A stretch of DNA of 64,000 nt. It comes from Lachnospiraceae bacterium (GTDB lineage Bacteria; Bacillota; Clostridia; Lachnospirales; Lachnospiraceae). The notes under the pieces are model-generated. The model searched no databases, had not been told where the DNA came from, and was given only the letters and a program-made list of their open reading frames with translations. Location of the stretch: assembly GCA_015056975.1 (NCBI GenBank), contig SVFG01000001.1, positions 1 to 64,000 of the forward strand. The letters are read 5' to 3'. Shown here one piece after another: positions 21,598-31,696 of the stretch (its first letter is position 1; each line of letters opens with the position of its first letter). A program made the translations under genes and the position numbers.

Positions 21598-21990
21598 GTG
21601 AAGCCAATGAAGACTAGTAAGCTGATACTGACGGTGGTCAGTACCATATTAAAGGTGGTTGTGGCGGTGGCAGTTGTTTTGGTAATTTACCGCGGAGCTA
21701 TGACCTGTTATGAATATGGTTACCGTATATTTGAGGAGGCTCCCATGTCTACGGGAGAAGGAAGGACAGTGACTGTGACAGTGACTGAGAAGATGTCGCC
21801 TAAGGAAATCGGCACCTTGTTTTTGTCCAAGGGCTTAATCCGCGACGACAAATTATTTGTATTGCAGTATCATTTGTCCGAGTTTAAGAAGGATGTAAAA
21901 CCCGGAACATATGAGCTTACTACGGCAATGACGGTAGAAGAAATGATGGAGGTTATGGCTTCCGGTCCCACGAAGGACGAGGAAGAATAA
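21598..21990 (+). CDS. Short MltG/YceG-like membrane protein lacking the lytic transglycosylase domain
   Basis: N-terminal TM then VTVTEKMSPKEIGTLFLSKGLIRDDKLFVLQYHLSEFKKDVKPGTYELTTAMTVEEMMEVM. Confidence 0.75.
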   Translation: MKPMKTSKLILTVVSTILKVVVAVAVVLVIYRGAMTCYEYGYRIFEEAPMSTGEGRTVTVTVTEKMSPKEIGTLFLSKGLIRDDKLFVLQYHLSEFKKDVKPGTYELTTAMTVEEMMEVMASGPTKDEEE

Positions 21991-22001
21991 CAGAAGATGG
22001 A

Positions 22002-22649
22002 GTGCAAATGATAGTAGATGAAAGAATGGCTGCCTTTATCGATTCTCTCGATAAGGGCAACACCCCTTTTTTGGATGAAATTGAAAAGTTTGCCTTGGAG
22101 ACACAGGTGCCGATAATACGCAAATCCATGCAGAGCCTGTTAAAGTTTCTCCTGGCATATGTAAAGCCGAAGAAAATCCTGGAGGTCGGGACTGCTATCG
22201 GCTTTTCTGCTTTGCTTATGAGCGAGTATGCGCCGAAGGGCTGTCATATCACCACTATAGAAAAGTATGAAAAGCGCATACCGGTTGCAAGAGAAAATTT
22301 CAGACGTGCCGGGAAGGAGCAGGACATTACCCTGATAGAGGGAGATGCGACGGAGGTGTTGAAATCCTTGGAAGGTACCTTTGACATCATATTTATGGAT
22401 GCAGCCAAGGGACAGTATATCAACTTCCTGCCTGATATTATGAGATTGTTGCCGCAGGGTGGTCTGCTCATCTCGGATAATGTACTTCAGGACGGTGATA
22501 TTATTGAGTCCCGTTTTGCAGTCACAAGGCGTAACCGCACTATACATGCCAGAATGCGGGAATATTTATATGAACTAAAGCACAACCCGGGACTGGAGAC
22601 GGTTATTTTGCCGGTGGGCGACGGTGTTACCCTGAGCACGAAACTGTGA
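22002..22649 (+). CDS. O-methyltransferase (class I SAM-dependent, YrrM-like)
   Basis: KKILEVGTAIGFSALLMSEYAPKGCHITTIEK...DIIFMDAAKGQYINFLP. Confidence 0.92.
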   Translation: MQMIVDERMAAFIDSLDKGNTPFLDEIEKFALETQVPIIRKSMQSLLKFLLAYVKPKKILEVGTAIGFSALLMSEYAPKGCHITTIEKYEKRIPVARENFRRAGKEQDITLIEGDATEVLKSLEGTFDIIFMDAAKGQYINFLPDIMRLLPQGGLLISDNVLQDGDIIESRFAVTRRNRTIHARMREYLYELKHNPGLETVILPVGDGVTLSTKL

Positions 22650-22695
22650 AGGGAGCGGGCAGAGGTGCTAAAGTTTTGAATCGGAGGAAGGAAAT

Positions 22696-24006
22696 ATGAC
22701 ACAGAGAAGAAAGCCGGAGCTATTGATTCCGGCGAGCAGTCTTGAAGTGTTAAAGACCGCAGTTATTTTTGGAGCGGATGCAGTATATATCGGTGGAGAG
22801 GCTTTTGGGCTTCGTGCGAAAGCCAAGAACTTTTCCATGGAAGAGATGGCGGAAGGAATAGCGTTTGCCCATGCCCATGGAGTAAAAGTGTATGTGACTG
22901 CCAATATTCTGGCACATAATGAAGACTTAGAGGGCGCTGCAACATATTTTGCAGAGCTTCGGGACATGCAGCCCGAAGCCCCGGATGCCCTGATTATTTC
23001 AGATCCGGGTATGTTTACCGTGGCGAAAGAAGTCTGGCCGGAGATTGAAATCCACATTTCCACCCAGGCAAACAATACCAACTATCAGACCTATTTGTTC
23101 TGGTGGAAGATGGGAGCGAAGCGCGTGGTGTCGGCAAGAGAGCTTTCCCTTGCGGAAATCCGTACGATCCGCGACCATATCCCGGAGGAGATGGAGATAG
23201 AGAGCTTTATTCACGGAGCAATGTGTATTTCCTACTCGGGAAGGTGCCTGCTCAGTGCGTATTTTACCGGCAGAGATGCCAATCAGGGTGCCTGTACCCA
23301 CCCATGCCGCTGGAAGTATGCGGTTGTGGAGGAGAAGCGTCCGGGAGAATATCTGCCTGTGTATGAGAACGAGCGGGGGACCTACATTTTCAATTCTAAA
23401 GATTTGTGTATGATAGAGTACATTCCCGAAATTGTGGCGGCGGGAATTGACAGCTTAAAAATAGAAGGACGTATGAAGACGGCGCTTTATGTGGCTACGG
23501 TTGCGCGTACCTATAGGAAAGCGATAGATGATTATTTTGAGTCTGAAGAAAAGTACCGTGCCAATATGGACTGGTACCGTGCAGAGATTTCCAAGTGTAC
23601 CTACAGACAGTTTACTACCGGTTTTTATTTTGGTAAGCCTGATGAAAATACCCAGATATATGACAATAATACTTATGTGAATGAGTATATTTATTTGGGG
23701 ATTGTGGATACCGTGGAAAGCGAAGAGAGTACTGCAACAGGAGAGCGGTCAGAAATGACGGGACAGGGACGCGTCTTGGCACGGTTTGAACAGCGCAACA
23801 AATTCTCCGTGGGAGAGCAGATTGAAATTATGAAGCCGGATGGAAGAAATATCGAGGCAGAGGTGCTTTCTATGTATGATGCAGAGTTTACTTCCGTGGA
23901 GAGCTGCCCCCATTCCAAGCAGGTGATATGGGTGCAATTGTCTAAAACTCCGGAATGTTACGATATTTTGCGCAAAAAGGCAGAGATTTTGGTTGACCAA
24001 TCATAG
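22696..24006 (+). CDS. Peptidase U32 family protein
   Basis: KPELLIPASSLEVLKTAVIFGADAVYIGGEAFGLRAKAKNFSMEEM; follows the O-methyltransferase. Confidence 0.95.
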   Translation: MTQRRKPELLIPASSLEVLKTAVIFGADAVYIGGEAFGLRAKAKNFSMEEMAEGIAFAHAHGVKVYVTANILAHNEDLEGAATYFAELRDMQPEAPDALIISDPGMFTVAKEVWPEIEIHISTQANNTNYQTYLFWWKMGAKRVVSARELSLAEIRTIRDHIPEEMEIESFIHGAMCISYSGRCLLSAYFTGRDANQGACTHPCRWKYAVVEEKRPGEYLPVYENERGTYIFNSKDLCMIEYIPEIVAAGIDSLKIEGRMKTALYVATVARTYRKAIDDYFESEEKYRANMDWYRAEISKCTYRQFTTGFYFGKPDENTQIYDNNTYVNEYIYLGIVDTVESEESTATGERSEMTGQGRVLARFEQRNKFSVGEQIEIMKPDGRNIEAEVLSMYDAEFTSVESCPHSKQVIWVQLSKTPECYDILRKKAEILVDQS

Positions 24007-24072
24007 CGCGTATTGTAAAATGAAGCGTAAATTGATTGCAAACGTTTATTGCAAATAGAGAGGAACGTTAGG

Positions 24073-26184
24073 ATGAGTGAAGAGTTAAAGGTAGAAGAGC
24101 TTTTTGCCAGCAAGGTGTTTACCCTTGGCAAGATGAAGGAGAGATTACCTAAAAGTGTATATAAGGAAGTGGTGACCATCATTGACAATGGTGGAGAACT
24201 ATCACCTGCCACGGCGGATGTGGTTGCAAAAGCGATGAAGGATTGGGCAGTGGAGAATGGCGCGACCCATTATACCCATTGGTTTCAACCACTCACCGGC
24301 ATTACTGCGGAAAAGCATGATTCCTTCGTGACCCATCCCGATGCAGACGGACGGATGATTTTAGAGTTTTCCGGTAAGGAGCTGATTAAGGGTGAACCCG
24401 ATGCATCTTCTTTCCCTTCAGGTGGACTGCGTGCAACCTTTGAGGCGAGAGGCTATACTACATGGGATATTACATCGCCTGCGTTTATCAAGGAGACAGC
24501 TACCGGTCCCACCCTGTGCATTCCTACGGCATTCTGCTCCTATACAGGTGAGGCGTTGGATAAGAAAACGCCGCTTTTGCGTTCCATGGAAGCTTTGGGC
24601 AAGCAGGCAATGCGTATCGTGAGAATGTTCGGCAATGTGGAGGCTACAAAGGTGATTCCTTCCGTAGGTGCGGAGCAGGAATACTTTTTGGTGGATGCCA
24701 AGAAGGCATTGAAGAGAGAGGATATTATTTTCTCCGGAAGAACCTTGTTTGGTGCGCCGGCACCCAAGGGGCAGGAGATGGATGACCACTACTTCGGTGT
24801 TATCAGAGAGCGTATCGGTGCATTTATGCACGATGTAAATATAGAGCTTTGGAAGCTGGGAGTGACTTCCAAGACCCAGCACAACGAGGCTGCCCCTGCA
24901 CAGCATGAAGTGGCGCCTATATACGAGTCTGCCAATGTGGCAGTTGACCACAATCAGCTTGTAATGGAAACCTTAAAGCGTGTGGCAGGCAAGCATGGAC
25001 TGCGCTGTATGCTTCACGAAAAGCCTTTTGCGGGTGTGAATGGTTCCGGCAAGCACAATAACTGGTCCATTACCACGGATACCGGCGTGAACCTCTTAGA
25101 GCCTGGTCAGACACCCAATGAGAACATTCAGTTTTTGCTGGTGTTGGCATGTATTATGAAGGCAGTAGATACTCATGCGGATTTGCTTCGTCAGAGTGCA
25201 TCCAATGTCGGAAACGACCACCGTTTGGGCGGTTATGAGGCACCTCCTGCAATTATCTCCATTTTCCTGGGAGAACAGCTTGAGGATGTAGTATATCAGC
25301 TTGTAGAGACGGGTAAGGCAGATTCTTTAAAGGAAGGCGGAATGCTCTGCACAGGTGTGTCCACCCTGCCTGATTTTGTAAAGGATGCAACGGATAGAAA
25401 CCGTACTTCACCGTTTGCTTTTACCGGTAATAAATTTGAGTTCCGTATGGTGGGTAGTGAGGACTCTATCGGAAGCCCCAACACCACCTTGAATGCTATT
25501 GTAGCAGAGGCATTTTGCGAGGCGGCTGACAGACTGGAGGGCGCTGAAGACTTTGAGATGGCTGTACATGACTTAATTAAGGAGTATATGACAGCACACC
25601 AGAGAATCATCTTCAACGGAAACGGCTATGCAAAGGAATGGGAGGAGGAAGCGGCAAGAAGAGGACTGCCAAATATTCCTTCCATGGTGGAAGCGGTGGA
25701 TACCCTTACCACGGATAAATCCATCAGATTGTTTGAAAAGTTTGGTATCTTTACAGAGGCAGAGCTTCGCTCCCGTGCAGAGATTTTATATGAGACCTAT
25801 GCAAAGACCATCAACATTGAAGCGCTGACCATGATTGACATGGCAAACCAGCAGATTATTCCTGCAGTAATGCGTTTTGCCAAGTCCCTGGCAGACACTA
25901 CGCTGGCAGTGAAGCAGGCAGGTGGTGATGATTTTACATCCACCGAGCTGTTAAAGACTGTAACCGCAAAGCTTACGGAGACAAAGAAGGCCGTAGGAGC
26001 ACTTCTTGAGGCAGAAAAGCAGGCGTCTGAAATGGAACGTGGCAAAGAGCAGGCGTTCTTCTATCATGATGTGGTGATGACTGCCATGAATAATCTGAGA
26101 AAACCTGCAGATGAACTGGAGAAGCTGGTGGACAAAGAGTATTGGCCCTTCCCTACATATGCGGATTTGTTGTTTGAGGTATAA
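24073..26184 (+). CDS. glnN: Glutamine synthetase type III
   Basis: 711-aa [55 protein letters not shown]. Confidence 0.96.
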   Translation: MSEELKVEELFASKVFTLGKMKERLPKSVYKEVVTIIDNGGELSPATADVVAKAMKDWAVENGATHYTHWFQPLTGITAEKHDSFVTHPDADGRMILEFSGKELIKGEPDASSFPSGGLRATFEARGYTTWDITSPAFIKETATGPTLCIPTAFCSYTGEALDKKTPLLRSMEALGKQAMRIVRMFGNVEATKVIPSVGAEQEYFLVDAKKALKREDIIFSGRTLFGAPAPKGQEMDDHYFGVIRERIGAFMHDVNIELWKLGVTSKTQHNEAAPAQHEVAPIYESANVAVDHNQLVMETLKRVAGKHGLRCMLHEKPFAGVNGSGKHNNWSITTDTGVNLLEPGQTPNENIQFLLVLACIMKAVDTHADLLRQSASNVGNDHRLGGYEAPPAIISIFLGEQLEDVVYQLVETGKADSLKEGGMLCTGVSTLPDFVKDATDRNRTSPFAFTGNKFEFRMVGSEDSIGSPNTTLNAIVAEAFCEAADRLEGAEDFEMAVHDLIKEYMTAHQRIIFNGNGYAKEWEEEAARRGLPNIPSMVEAVDTLTTDKSIRLFEKFGIFTEAELRSRAEILYETYAKTINIEALTMIDMANQQIIPAVMRFAKSLADTTLAVKQAGGDDFTSTELLKTVTAKLTETKKAVGALLEAEKQASEMERGKEQAFFYHDVVMTAMNNLRKPADELEKLVDKEYWPFPTYADLLFEV

Positions 26185-26332
26185 AGATGAAAGAGTAAGG
26201 CTGCGGATATGTTCCGTAGCCTTTTTCATGCACAGTAGGGAGGGAGTAGGTGGGATACCATGGTTTTATGATTCTGGGTTACGGATGGGTATTTTCTAAG
26301 CATTGTGGATTATGTTTTGTGACTTTCGGGTC

Positions 26333-26364
26333 GGTGCGCACATGCCTCCATGCATGGGCGCACC
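26333..26364. repeat. Perfect hairpin in loop of element copy 4
   Basis: GGTGCGC-a-CATGC-ctccat-GCATG-g-GCGCACC. Confidence 0.9.
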
Positions 26365-26365
26365 T

Positions 26366-26389
26366 AAATCGCTCATCCTTGAGCGATTT
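26366..26389. repeat. Second perfect hairpin in loop of element copy 4
   Basis: AAATCGCTCA-tcct-TGAGCGATTT. Confidence 0.9.
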
Positions 26390-26657
26390 TCCCTATATGC
26401 AATAGCACAATGCTTGAAAATGCAGCCATCCTCCACCAAGAACAAAAACTATGGTATCCCCCCGCTCCCCTCCTATCTATACCAGCAAAAGGAACACACA
26501 ATATCCGCAGCCTTACGTTGCACGAAATGAAAAAGTTGGGAGTTGTTTTGGGTATTGCGCATATAGTATCATCAATTTAAAAATTTTTAAAAAATTTTGA
26601 ATTTAGGTATTGCAAAGTGGACATACTTCATGTATAATACATCAAGTAATACGAAAT

Positions 26658-26729
26658 AGCGCTATCGCCAAACGGTAAGGCAACGGACTCTGACTCCGTC
26701 ATCTCAAGGTTCGAATCCTTGTAGCGCTG
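26658..26729 (+). tRNA. tRNA-Gln (anticodon CTG)
   Basis: AGCGCTA acceptor pairs with TAGCGCT; D-loop GCCAAACGGTAAGGC; anticodon arm ACGGA-CTCTGAC-TCCGT; T-arm AAGGTTCGAATCCTT. Confidence 0.93.
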
Positions 26730-26732
26730 CTG

Positions 26733-26767
26733 AAAAAACTCAGTAGAGAAATCTACTGAGTTTTTTT
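26733..26767 (+). terminator. Terminator downstream of tRNA-Gln
   Basis: AAAAAACTCAGTAGA-gaaa-TCTACTGAGTTTTTTT. Confidence 0.92.
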
Positions 26768-26901
26768 GATGTTCGGAAATAGGTTGAAATGGATTGTTTT
26801 TGAATTTTTTTGTATTAGTAGGGGAAAGCTGTTCGCAGGAGCATAGAAAAACGCTGTCAGGAAGAGTCTACGGCGTTTTACGGGTAATTGCGGGAAAATG
26901 A

Positions 26902-26967
26902 GAGTGGATAGGTCAATTCATAGGTCAATTTGAAATCGGTGAAATGCTCCGTATAATCAGGGGGTAG
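26902..26967 (+). pseudogene. Possible integrase C-terminal tail relic
   Basis: Reads EWIGQFIGQFEIGEMLRIIRG* with a stop immediately upstream; similar to VIGNFIGKF at 28.7 kb. Confidence 0.3.
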
Positions 26968-27138
26968 CTTCATTCTGCAAGAAATTTTAAAGGCAAGAGA
27001 TTGCATTGATATAGAATTGTTATGTCGTGCAGATATGGCCTTTCTATTTTATATTCATTATTTGGGTTTATATGTTAACCTTTGAGTTTGCTTGTGTTAT
27101 AATGTAAGTGAAGTATTACTATTGTCAAGTAGCGTTGA

Positions 27139-28560
27139 ATGGGAGGGATGATAATGGGAATTATTAATGAGGAAAATAAAGATAATGGCAGCCAAATTAA
27201 GAATTATTCATCAATGACGATTATAGCTATGATACTAGGAATATGCGGGTTGGTTTTAAGTTGCGCTTGTATAGGAATGTTGCCTGCAATGGCTGGAGCT
27301 GTTTTGTCAATAATTACATTAGTAAAAGGGACAAAGAAAAAAGGAATTGCGTTGATTGCTTTAGTTTCATCTGTTTTGGGAATTGTTATTGCTGTAGTAG
27401 TTGGAATAATAGCGATGTTCGCTTCTGATGATACGGTTAATAGCGATATCGGTCAAGAGCAAGGCGTAATTAAAGACTCCATAGAGGAAGAAAATGATAC
27501 AGTACAAGTATTAGGCAAAAATTTAACAATTCGTGAATGGGGGGAATTAAAGAACGCTGATAAAGTTGAGTTTATAGGTAAGTATTGGGCTAAGCGTGGC
27601 GATGGGTCATATATATTTATATACAAAGAGGCTGATGGAAAAGGGAATATTGTGAATGTTAATATTTTTGCGACGGATAAAACGACAAACAAAAAGTTAT
27701 CGGAGTTGGATAGTGCATCTCATAAAGATGAAAAGTATGTAAAAATAATATGTGACTATGATAAGATGGTTATAAATGATGATGGAATGGTTCACTTTTA
27801 TGTAACAGCGCATGAAGCGGAGATATTAGACCCTAATTCAAAAGAGGTAAAGAAATTAAGTGGTCGTTACTTCTATATTGGAGATACTATTAATTTATCT
27901 GGTGGTGTAGTTTATAAGGTTTTGAGTACAGGCATAGAAGAAAATTTCACGGGTACATGTGTCTACGTTGAGATTGAAATTGAAAACCAAGGTGAAGAAG
28001 AATATTGTACATATGGGTTGAATGCGCGATTTTATGGGGATGGTTATCAGTTAACACCTGCATTGGGGGATGATAGGTCGTTTAATGGCTGTGAATTAAC
28101 AAAAGGTCGAAAGAGTATTGTGAGATTTTACGCAGAATGTCCTAATTACAATCAAATTGGAACGATAGAGGTGGAATTTTCCGATATTGCAGACTTAGTT
28201 ATCGTTATTAAAGAAGAGAAGACTAGTAACGTTGGGCAAAGCGTGGAATATTTGGATTTGTGGAATAATCATACAATGTACATTAGGCTGGATAATACAT
28301 ATTTGGAGATTTATCCAATTGATAAGTCATCGTTCTTTTTGGCTATCAGAGATAGCGATGGTTTGGATTTAAGAGATCTTCGTTTTGGAATTGCAGAAAA
28401 TAGATTGGATGCAAATTGTTTGGATAAGGGATTTAACTTGAAACTTTCGGTATCATCCGATGGTAATTCTATTAGTGTTATACAAGATGGAGATATTCCA
28501 TATTGTGAGGGTATGGACTTTTCTGGAACTTATACAGGTTATTCTGAAACTCCGCAATGA
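27139..28560 (+). CDS. Membrane protein: DUF4190-like TM N-terminus and DUF5067-like domain
   Basis: GICGLVLSCACIGMLPAMAGAVLSIITLVKGTKKKGIALIALVSSVLGIV; GGVVYKVLSTGIEENFTGTCVYVEIEIENQGEE; lies between tRNA-derived repeats. Confidence 0.65.
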   Translation: MGGMIMGIINEENKDNGSQIKNYSSMTIIAMILGICGLVLSCACIGMLPAMAGAVLSIITLVKGTKKKGIALIALVSSVLGIVIAVVVGIIAMFASDDTVNSDIGQEQGVIKDSIEEENDTVQVLGKNLTIREWGELKNADKVEFIGKYWAKRGDGSYIFIYKEADGKGNIVNVNIFATDKTTNKKLSELDSASHKDEKYVKIICDYDKMVINDDGMVHFYVTAHEAEILDPNSKEVKKLSGRYFYIGDTINLSGGVVYKVLSTGIEENFTGTCVYVEIEIENQGEEEYCTYGLNARFYGDGYQLTPALGDDRSFNGCELTKGRKSIVRFYAECPNYNQIGTIEVEFSDIADLVIVIKEEKTSNVGQSVEYLDLWNNHTMYIRLDNTYLEIYPIDKSSFFLAIRDSDGLDLRDLRFGIAENRLDANCLDKGFNLKLSVSSDGNSISVIQDGDIPYCEGMDFSGTYTGYSETPQ

Positions 28561-28793
28561 TACCGATATTAAATGAGATTATTCGCAGAACGATATTTAT
28601 TGTTTTTAAGGGAATATTATTAAAATGGTAGAAAAGAGTTTGAGAAGAATAATCATAATTATGGGCAAGGTAATTTATAGAATGAAAAAGCTCAATTGCC
28701 TGAGAAATAAGGTGATAGGTAATTTCATAGGTAAATTCCTCAATATTATTAATCATAAACCCGCATAAATTCAGGGAATATCGTTTCTGGTAT

Positions 28794-28841
28794 AACGGAC
28801 TCTGACTCCGTCATTTCAAGGTTCGAATCCTTGTAGCGCTG
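28794..28841 (+). repeat. Duplicated 3' part of tRNA-Gln (putative att site)
   Basis: AACGGACTCTGACTCCGTCATtTCAAGGTTCGAATCCTTGTAGCGCTG matches 26682-26729 with one mismatch. Confidence 0.9.
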
Positions 28842-28845
28842 TCCA

Positions 28846-28877
28846 AAAGAACCACAAGCGCATGCATGTGGTTCTTT
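28846..28877. terminator. Bidirectional terminator
   Basis: AAAGAACCACA-agcgcatgca-TGTGGTTCTTT. Confidence 0.8.
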
Positions 28878-28900
28878 GTCTTGAGAGGATAGTGCTTGCG

Positions 28901-29974
28901 CTATTCTACGTGCTCTTTGAGCTCGGCAACAAGTCTTTTAAATACTTCCTCATTCCGTACAAAATCAAATCGTTTGTCTTCCGATGTTTGCAATCTGAGA
29001 TTACAAGCATTACCTTTATAGTTTTTCGAGGTTCCTTTGTTTATATGCTTTATGAGATTAACCATCGGGGCTGTATAATCCATATCCTTTAAGTTGGCTT
29101 CAATAATTGCATATCTGCAGCTTTCTTCCAGTGCTTTTAGTGTATGCACTGTATCTTTCATATCGGCATACTCGAGTGCAATACGACTATAATAAAATGA
29201 AAGATCAAAAGCGTAAAAGCCCACATTGTCATCTGAAAACAGCCGCCGGAGGATATCAATTGCAAAAGTATATGCTTCAATGATTTCCTCATGCGTAAAT
29301 GGAACTTTTGAAGTCATATTGCACGCAGTTAATGCGGCCTCATGGATTAAATTCATTATGTAACTTTGACATGCGCCTACACCTTCTTCTCCATCAAGAA
29401 TGGCACTCCGAAGATTTTCTCTTGTTATGAAAAACGTACCACTCATGTCAGCATAGTATAATGCTTTTTCTTTATCGATATTAGCATAAGTGTAACTCAA
29501 GCGTTGTATGACTCGTTCTCTTTGTCGGGGCTCAGTTGATTTTTGCAAAAGTTCTTCGCCGAGCGTGATGATAAGCGTTGCTTTATCTTGGGGAAATGGA
29601 TATACGGCCTCTCTGTTGATTGCAAACATAAGTCCTTCGATTACACGGCAATCATTTGGAAATTCAGCATATGCCTTTTCCCACATTTCCAGATTTTTTT
29701 GATTTTCTCCATTTTGTTGAAAAATCTCACTTTGTCTTAGATATTCGCATATTGTTTCTTCAACTCTTATCTGATCTACACTGAGTAATTCATCAACAGT
29801 TACATTAAAATAAAAAGCTATTTTAGGCAACAACGTAATATCCGGAAAGCCTTCTCCCCGTTCCCATTTCCCTACGGATTGCGGAGTAATTCCAAGGTGC
29901 TTTGCAAGAGCTTCCTGGGTTATGTTTTTGTGTTGTCGCAATGCACGCAGTTTTTCCTTCAAGTTAATTTCCAT
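28901..29974 (-). CDS. XRE-family HTH regulator with C-terminal helical repeat domain
   Basis: MEINLKEKLRALRQHKNITQEALAKHLGITPQSVGKWERGEGFPDITLLPKIAFYFNVTVDELLSVD; start set at internal Met. Confidence 0.9.
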   Translation of the reverse strand: MEINLKEKLRALRQHKNITQEALAKHLGITPQSVGKWERGEGFPDITLLPKIAFYFNVTVDELLSVDQIRVEETICEYLRQSEIFQQNGENQKNLEMWEKAYAEFPNDCRVIEGLMFAINREAVYPFPQDKATLIITLGEELLQKSTEPRQRERVIQRLSYTYANIDKEKALYYADMSGTFFITRENLRSAILDGEEGVGACQSYIMNLIHEAALTACNMTSKVPFTHEEIIEAYTFAIDILRRLFSDDNVGFYAFDLSFYYSRIALEYADMKDTVHTLKALEESCRYAIIEANLKDMDYTAPMVNLIKHINKGTSKNYKGNACNLRLQTSEDKRFDFVRNEEVFKRLVAELKEHVE

Positions 29975-30195
29975 AAATTTAAACCACCTTTGTTTAGAGT
30001 GATAAGCGCTTATCCTGTTTATATAGTAGCAAAAGAATAATAGCTGTTTCAAGAACCGCAAGGTTTATTTTCGGGCGGATTTCACAACCGAGGGTTGTTT
30101 TTTCGAGGAAAAGTAATGTCTTGAGAAATTCCTGTAATATGAGTATAATAAAAACAGCCTGAAAAGGTTAAAGATACTTAAGAAACGGATAACAT

Positions 30196-31689
30196 ATGAG
30201 AAAACAGGACTCCCTACACGACGGTTATGCAAAACATAATATCAGATTCTCCATCCGAAAGAAAATTCTGATGCTTTCGGCGGCGGCAGCATTGCCTTTT
30301 TTATTGCTGGTAGTGTATCTGGTGATTTCCCTGACCAATTACAGCCGCACTTATGACCAGATTGTGAGCAATCTGACGGTTGCAAATAACTACAATCTGA
30401 ATTTCAAGGAAGAGATGGACGAGAGTCTTTATAAGCTTGTAGTAGGTTATGTGACTTTTGATAATATATCCAAGGATGATACACTGAAAGATCCCTATGT
30501 GTTGATCCGTGAATTGCGGGGAGAGTTTACCAAGCTGATGGACATTACCACAGAGATAGAGAGCAAGATGTGGTTGCAAAGTCTTCTCCGAAATATTAAC
30601 ACCTTGGAAAAGCGGGTGGATGATATAAAAGAAAGCGCGCTTAAGGGCGGCATGTACAATGAAAACATTGAAGTGCTGGATAAAAATATATATATTCTGA
30701 CGGAACTGATTCAGGATGATATTCAGTATTACATATATTATCAGACCAAGAGTATGGATAAGATTACAGATACGCTCAATAAGCAGGTGCAGGATTTTAT
30801 TTTTCTGTGCAGTATCATTATTGTAGTGCTGGTGATAGCGGTGTCGGTTACCACTTGGCTGATTGCATCCGGAATCAGACGCCCCATACAGGAGCTTTAT
30901 GTTGCTACTGAAAAGGTGGCAGAGGGAGATTTCAGCGCCCGCGCGGATGTGACTTCCAAGGACGAGATTGAGGTGCTTGCCAAGGGCTTTAACAATATGA
31001 CTGAGAATATGCAGGCACTTGTGGACGAGATTAAAGAGGACGAGGCGAAGCTCAGAAGGGTGGATCTTCGACTGTTGCAGGAGCAGATAAACCCTCATTT
31101 CCTTTACAACACGCTGGATACTATCGTGTGGCTGATAGAGGGCAATGAAACCGAGAAGGCTGAGGAAATGGTGGTTACATTGTCCAATTTCTTCCGTTTG
31201 GTGCTCAGTAAAGGTAAAGAATTTATAACCATCCGTGAGGAGGAGCAGCATATTGCCAGTTATCTGGCGATTCAAAAGATGCGGTATCATGATATTATGG
31301 AGTATGACATCCAGATAGACAAGGTGCTGTATGACTATCAGATTCCCAAACTGACCTTGCAGCCCTTAGTTGAAAATGCTCTGTATCATGGACTAAAGTA
31401 CAAAAGAGCAAAGGGTTATATCCATATTAATGGTGAGAAGACGGGAGATGTGATAGTCTTAACGGTTAGGGATAACGGTGTTGGTATGGATGAGGAGGAA
31501 CTGGAGCTTTTACGCAAAGAGATTGAGCGTCCCTGCAAGGAGACGGAGAAGGGCTTTGGAATGGCAAACGTCAATGAGCGGATTCATATGTATTTCGGGC
31601 AGGAATATGGTATGACAATCCGGTCAAAGAAAAGAAAAGGTACTATTGTGGAGATAACAATCCCGGCAATCCGGGCAGAAGAAACGTAG
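30196..31689 (+). CDS. Sensor histidine kinase, YesM/LytS type with HAMP
   Basis: Two TMs, HAMP (SGIRRPIQELYVATEKVAEGDFSARADV), LLQEQINPHFLYNTLDTIVWL, ATPase motif. Confidence 0.95.
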   Translation: MRKQDSLHDGYAKHNIRFSIRKKILMLSAAAALPFLLLVVYLVISLTNYSRTYDQIVSNLTVANNYNLNFKEEMDESLYKLVVGYVTFDNISKDDTLKDPYVLIRELRGEFTKLMDITTEIESKMWLQSLLRNINTLEKRVDDIKESALKGGMYNENIEVLDKNIYILTELIQDDIQYYIYYQTKSMDKITDTLNKQVQDFIFLCSIIIVVLVIAVSVTTWLIASGIRRPIQELYVATEKVAEGDFSARADVTSKDEIEVLAKGFNNMTENMQALVDEIKEDEAKLRRVDLRLLQEQINPHFLYNTLDTIVWLIEGNETEKAEEMVVTLSNFFRLVLSKGKEFITIREEEQHIASYLAIQKMRYHDIMEYDIQIDKVLYDYQIPKLTLQPLVENALYHGLKYKRAKGYIHINGEKTGDVIVLTVRDNGVGMDEEELELLRKEIERPCKETEKGFGMANVNERIHMYFGQEYGMTIRSKKRKGTIVEITIPAIRAEET

Positions 31690-31696
31690 TGATTGG

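Larger units (their letters stand above)
26195..26516. repeat. Long hairpin element copy 4 (about 110-bp arms, distinct loop with two perfect hairpins)
   Basis: 26195-26307 (gtaaggctgcggatatg...gggataccatggtttt...aagcattgtg) is near-complementary to 26406-26516 (cacaatgcttg...aaaactatggtatcccc...atatccgcagccttac). Confidence 0.85.

Noticed and set aside
28794-28841. Second tRNA-Gln gene
   Set aside because: Only the anticodon-to-3' part is present; the 5' acceptor strand and D-arm are missing, so annotated as att-like duplication.
30301-31290. 329-aa minus-strand ORF opposite the sensor kinase
   Set aside because: Shadow ORF, low-complexity His/Ile/Leu-rich.
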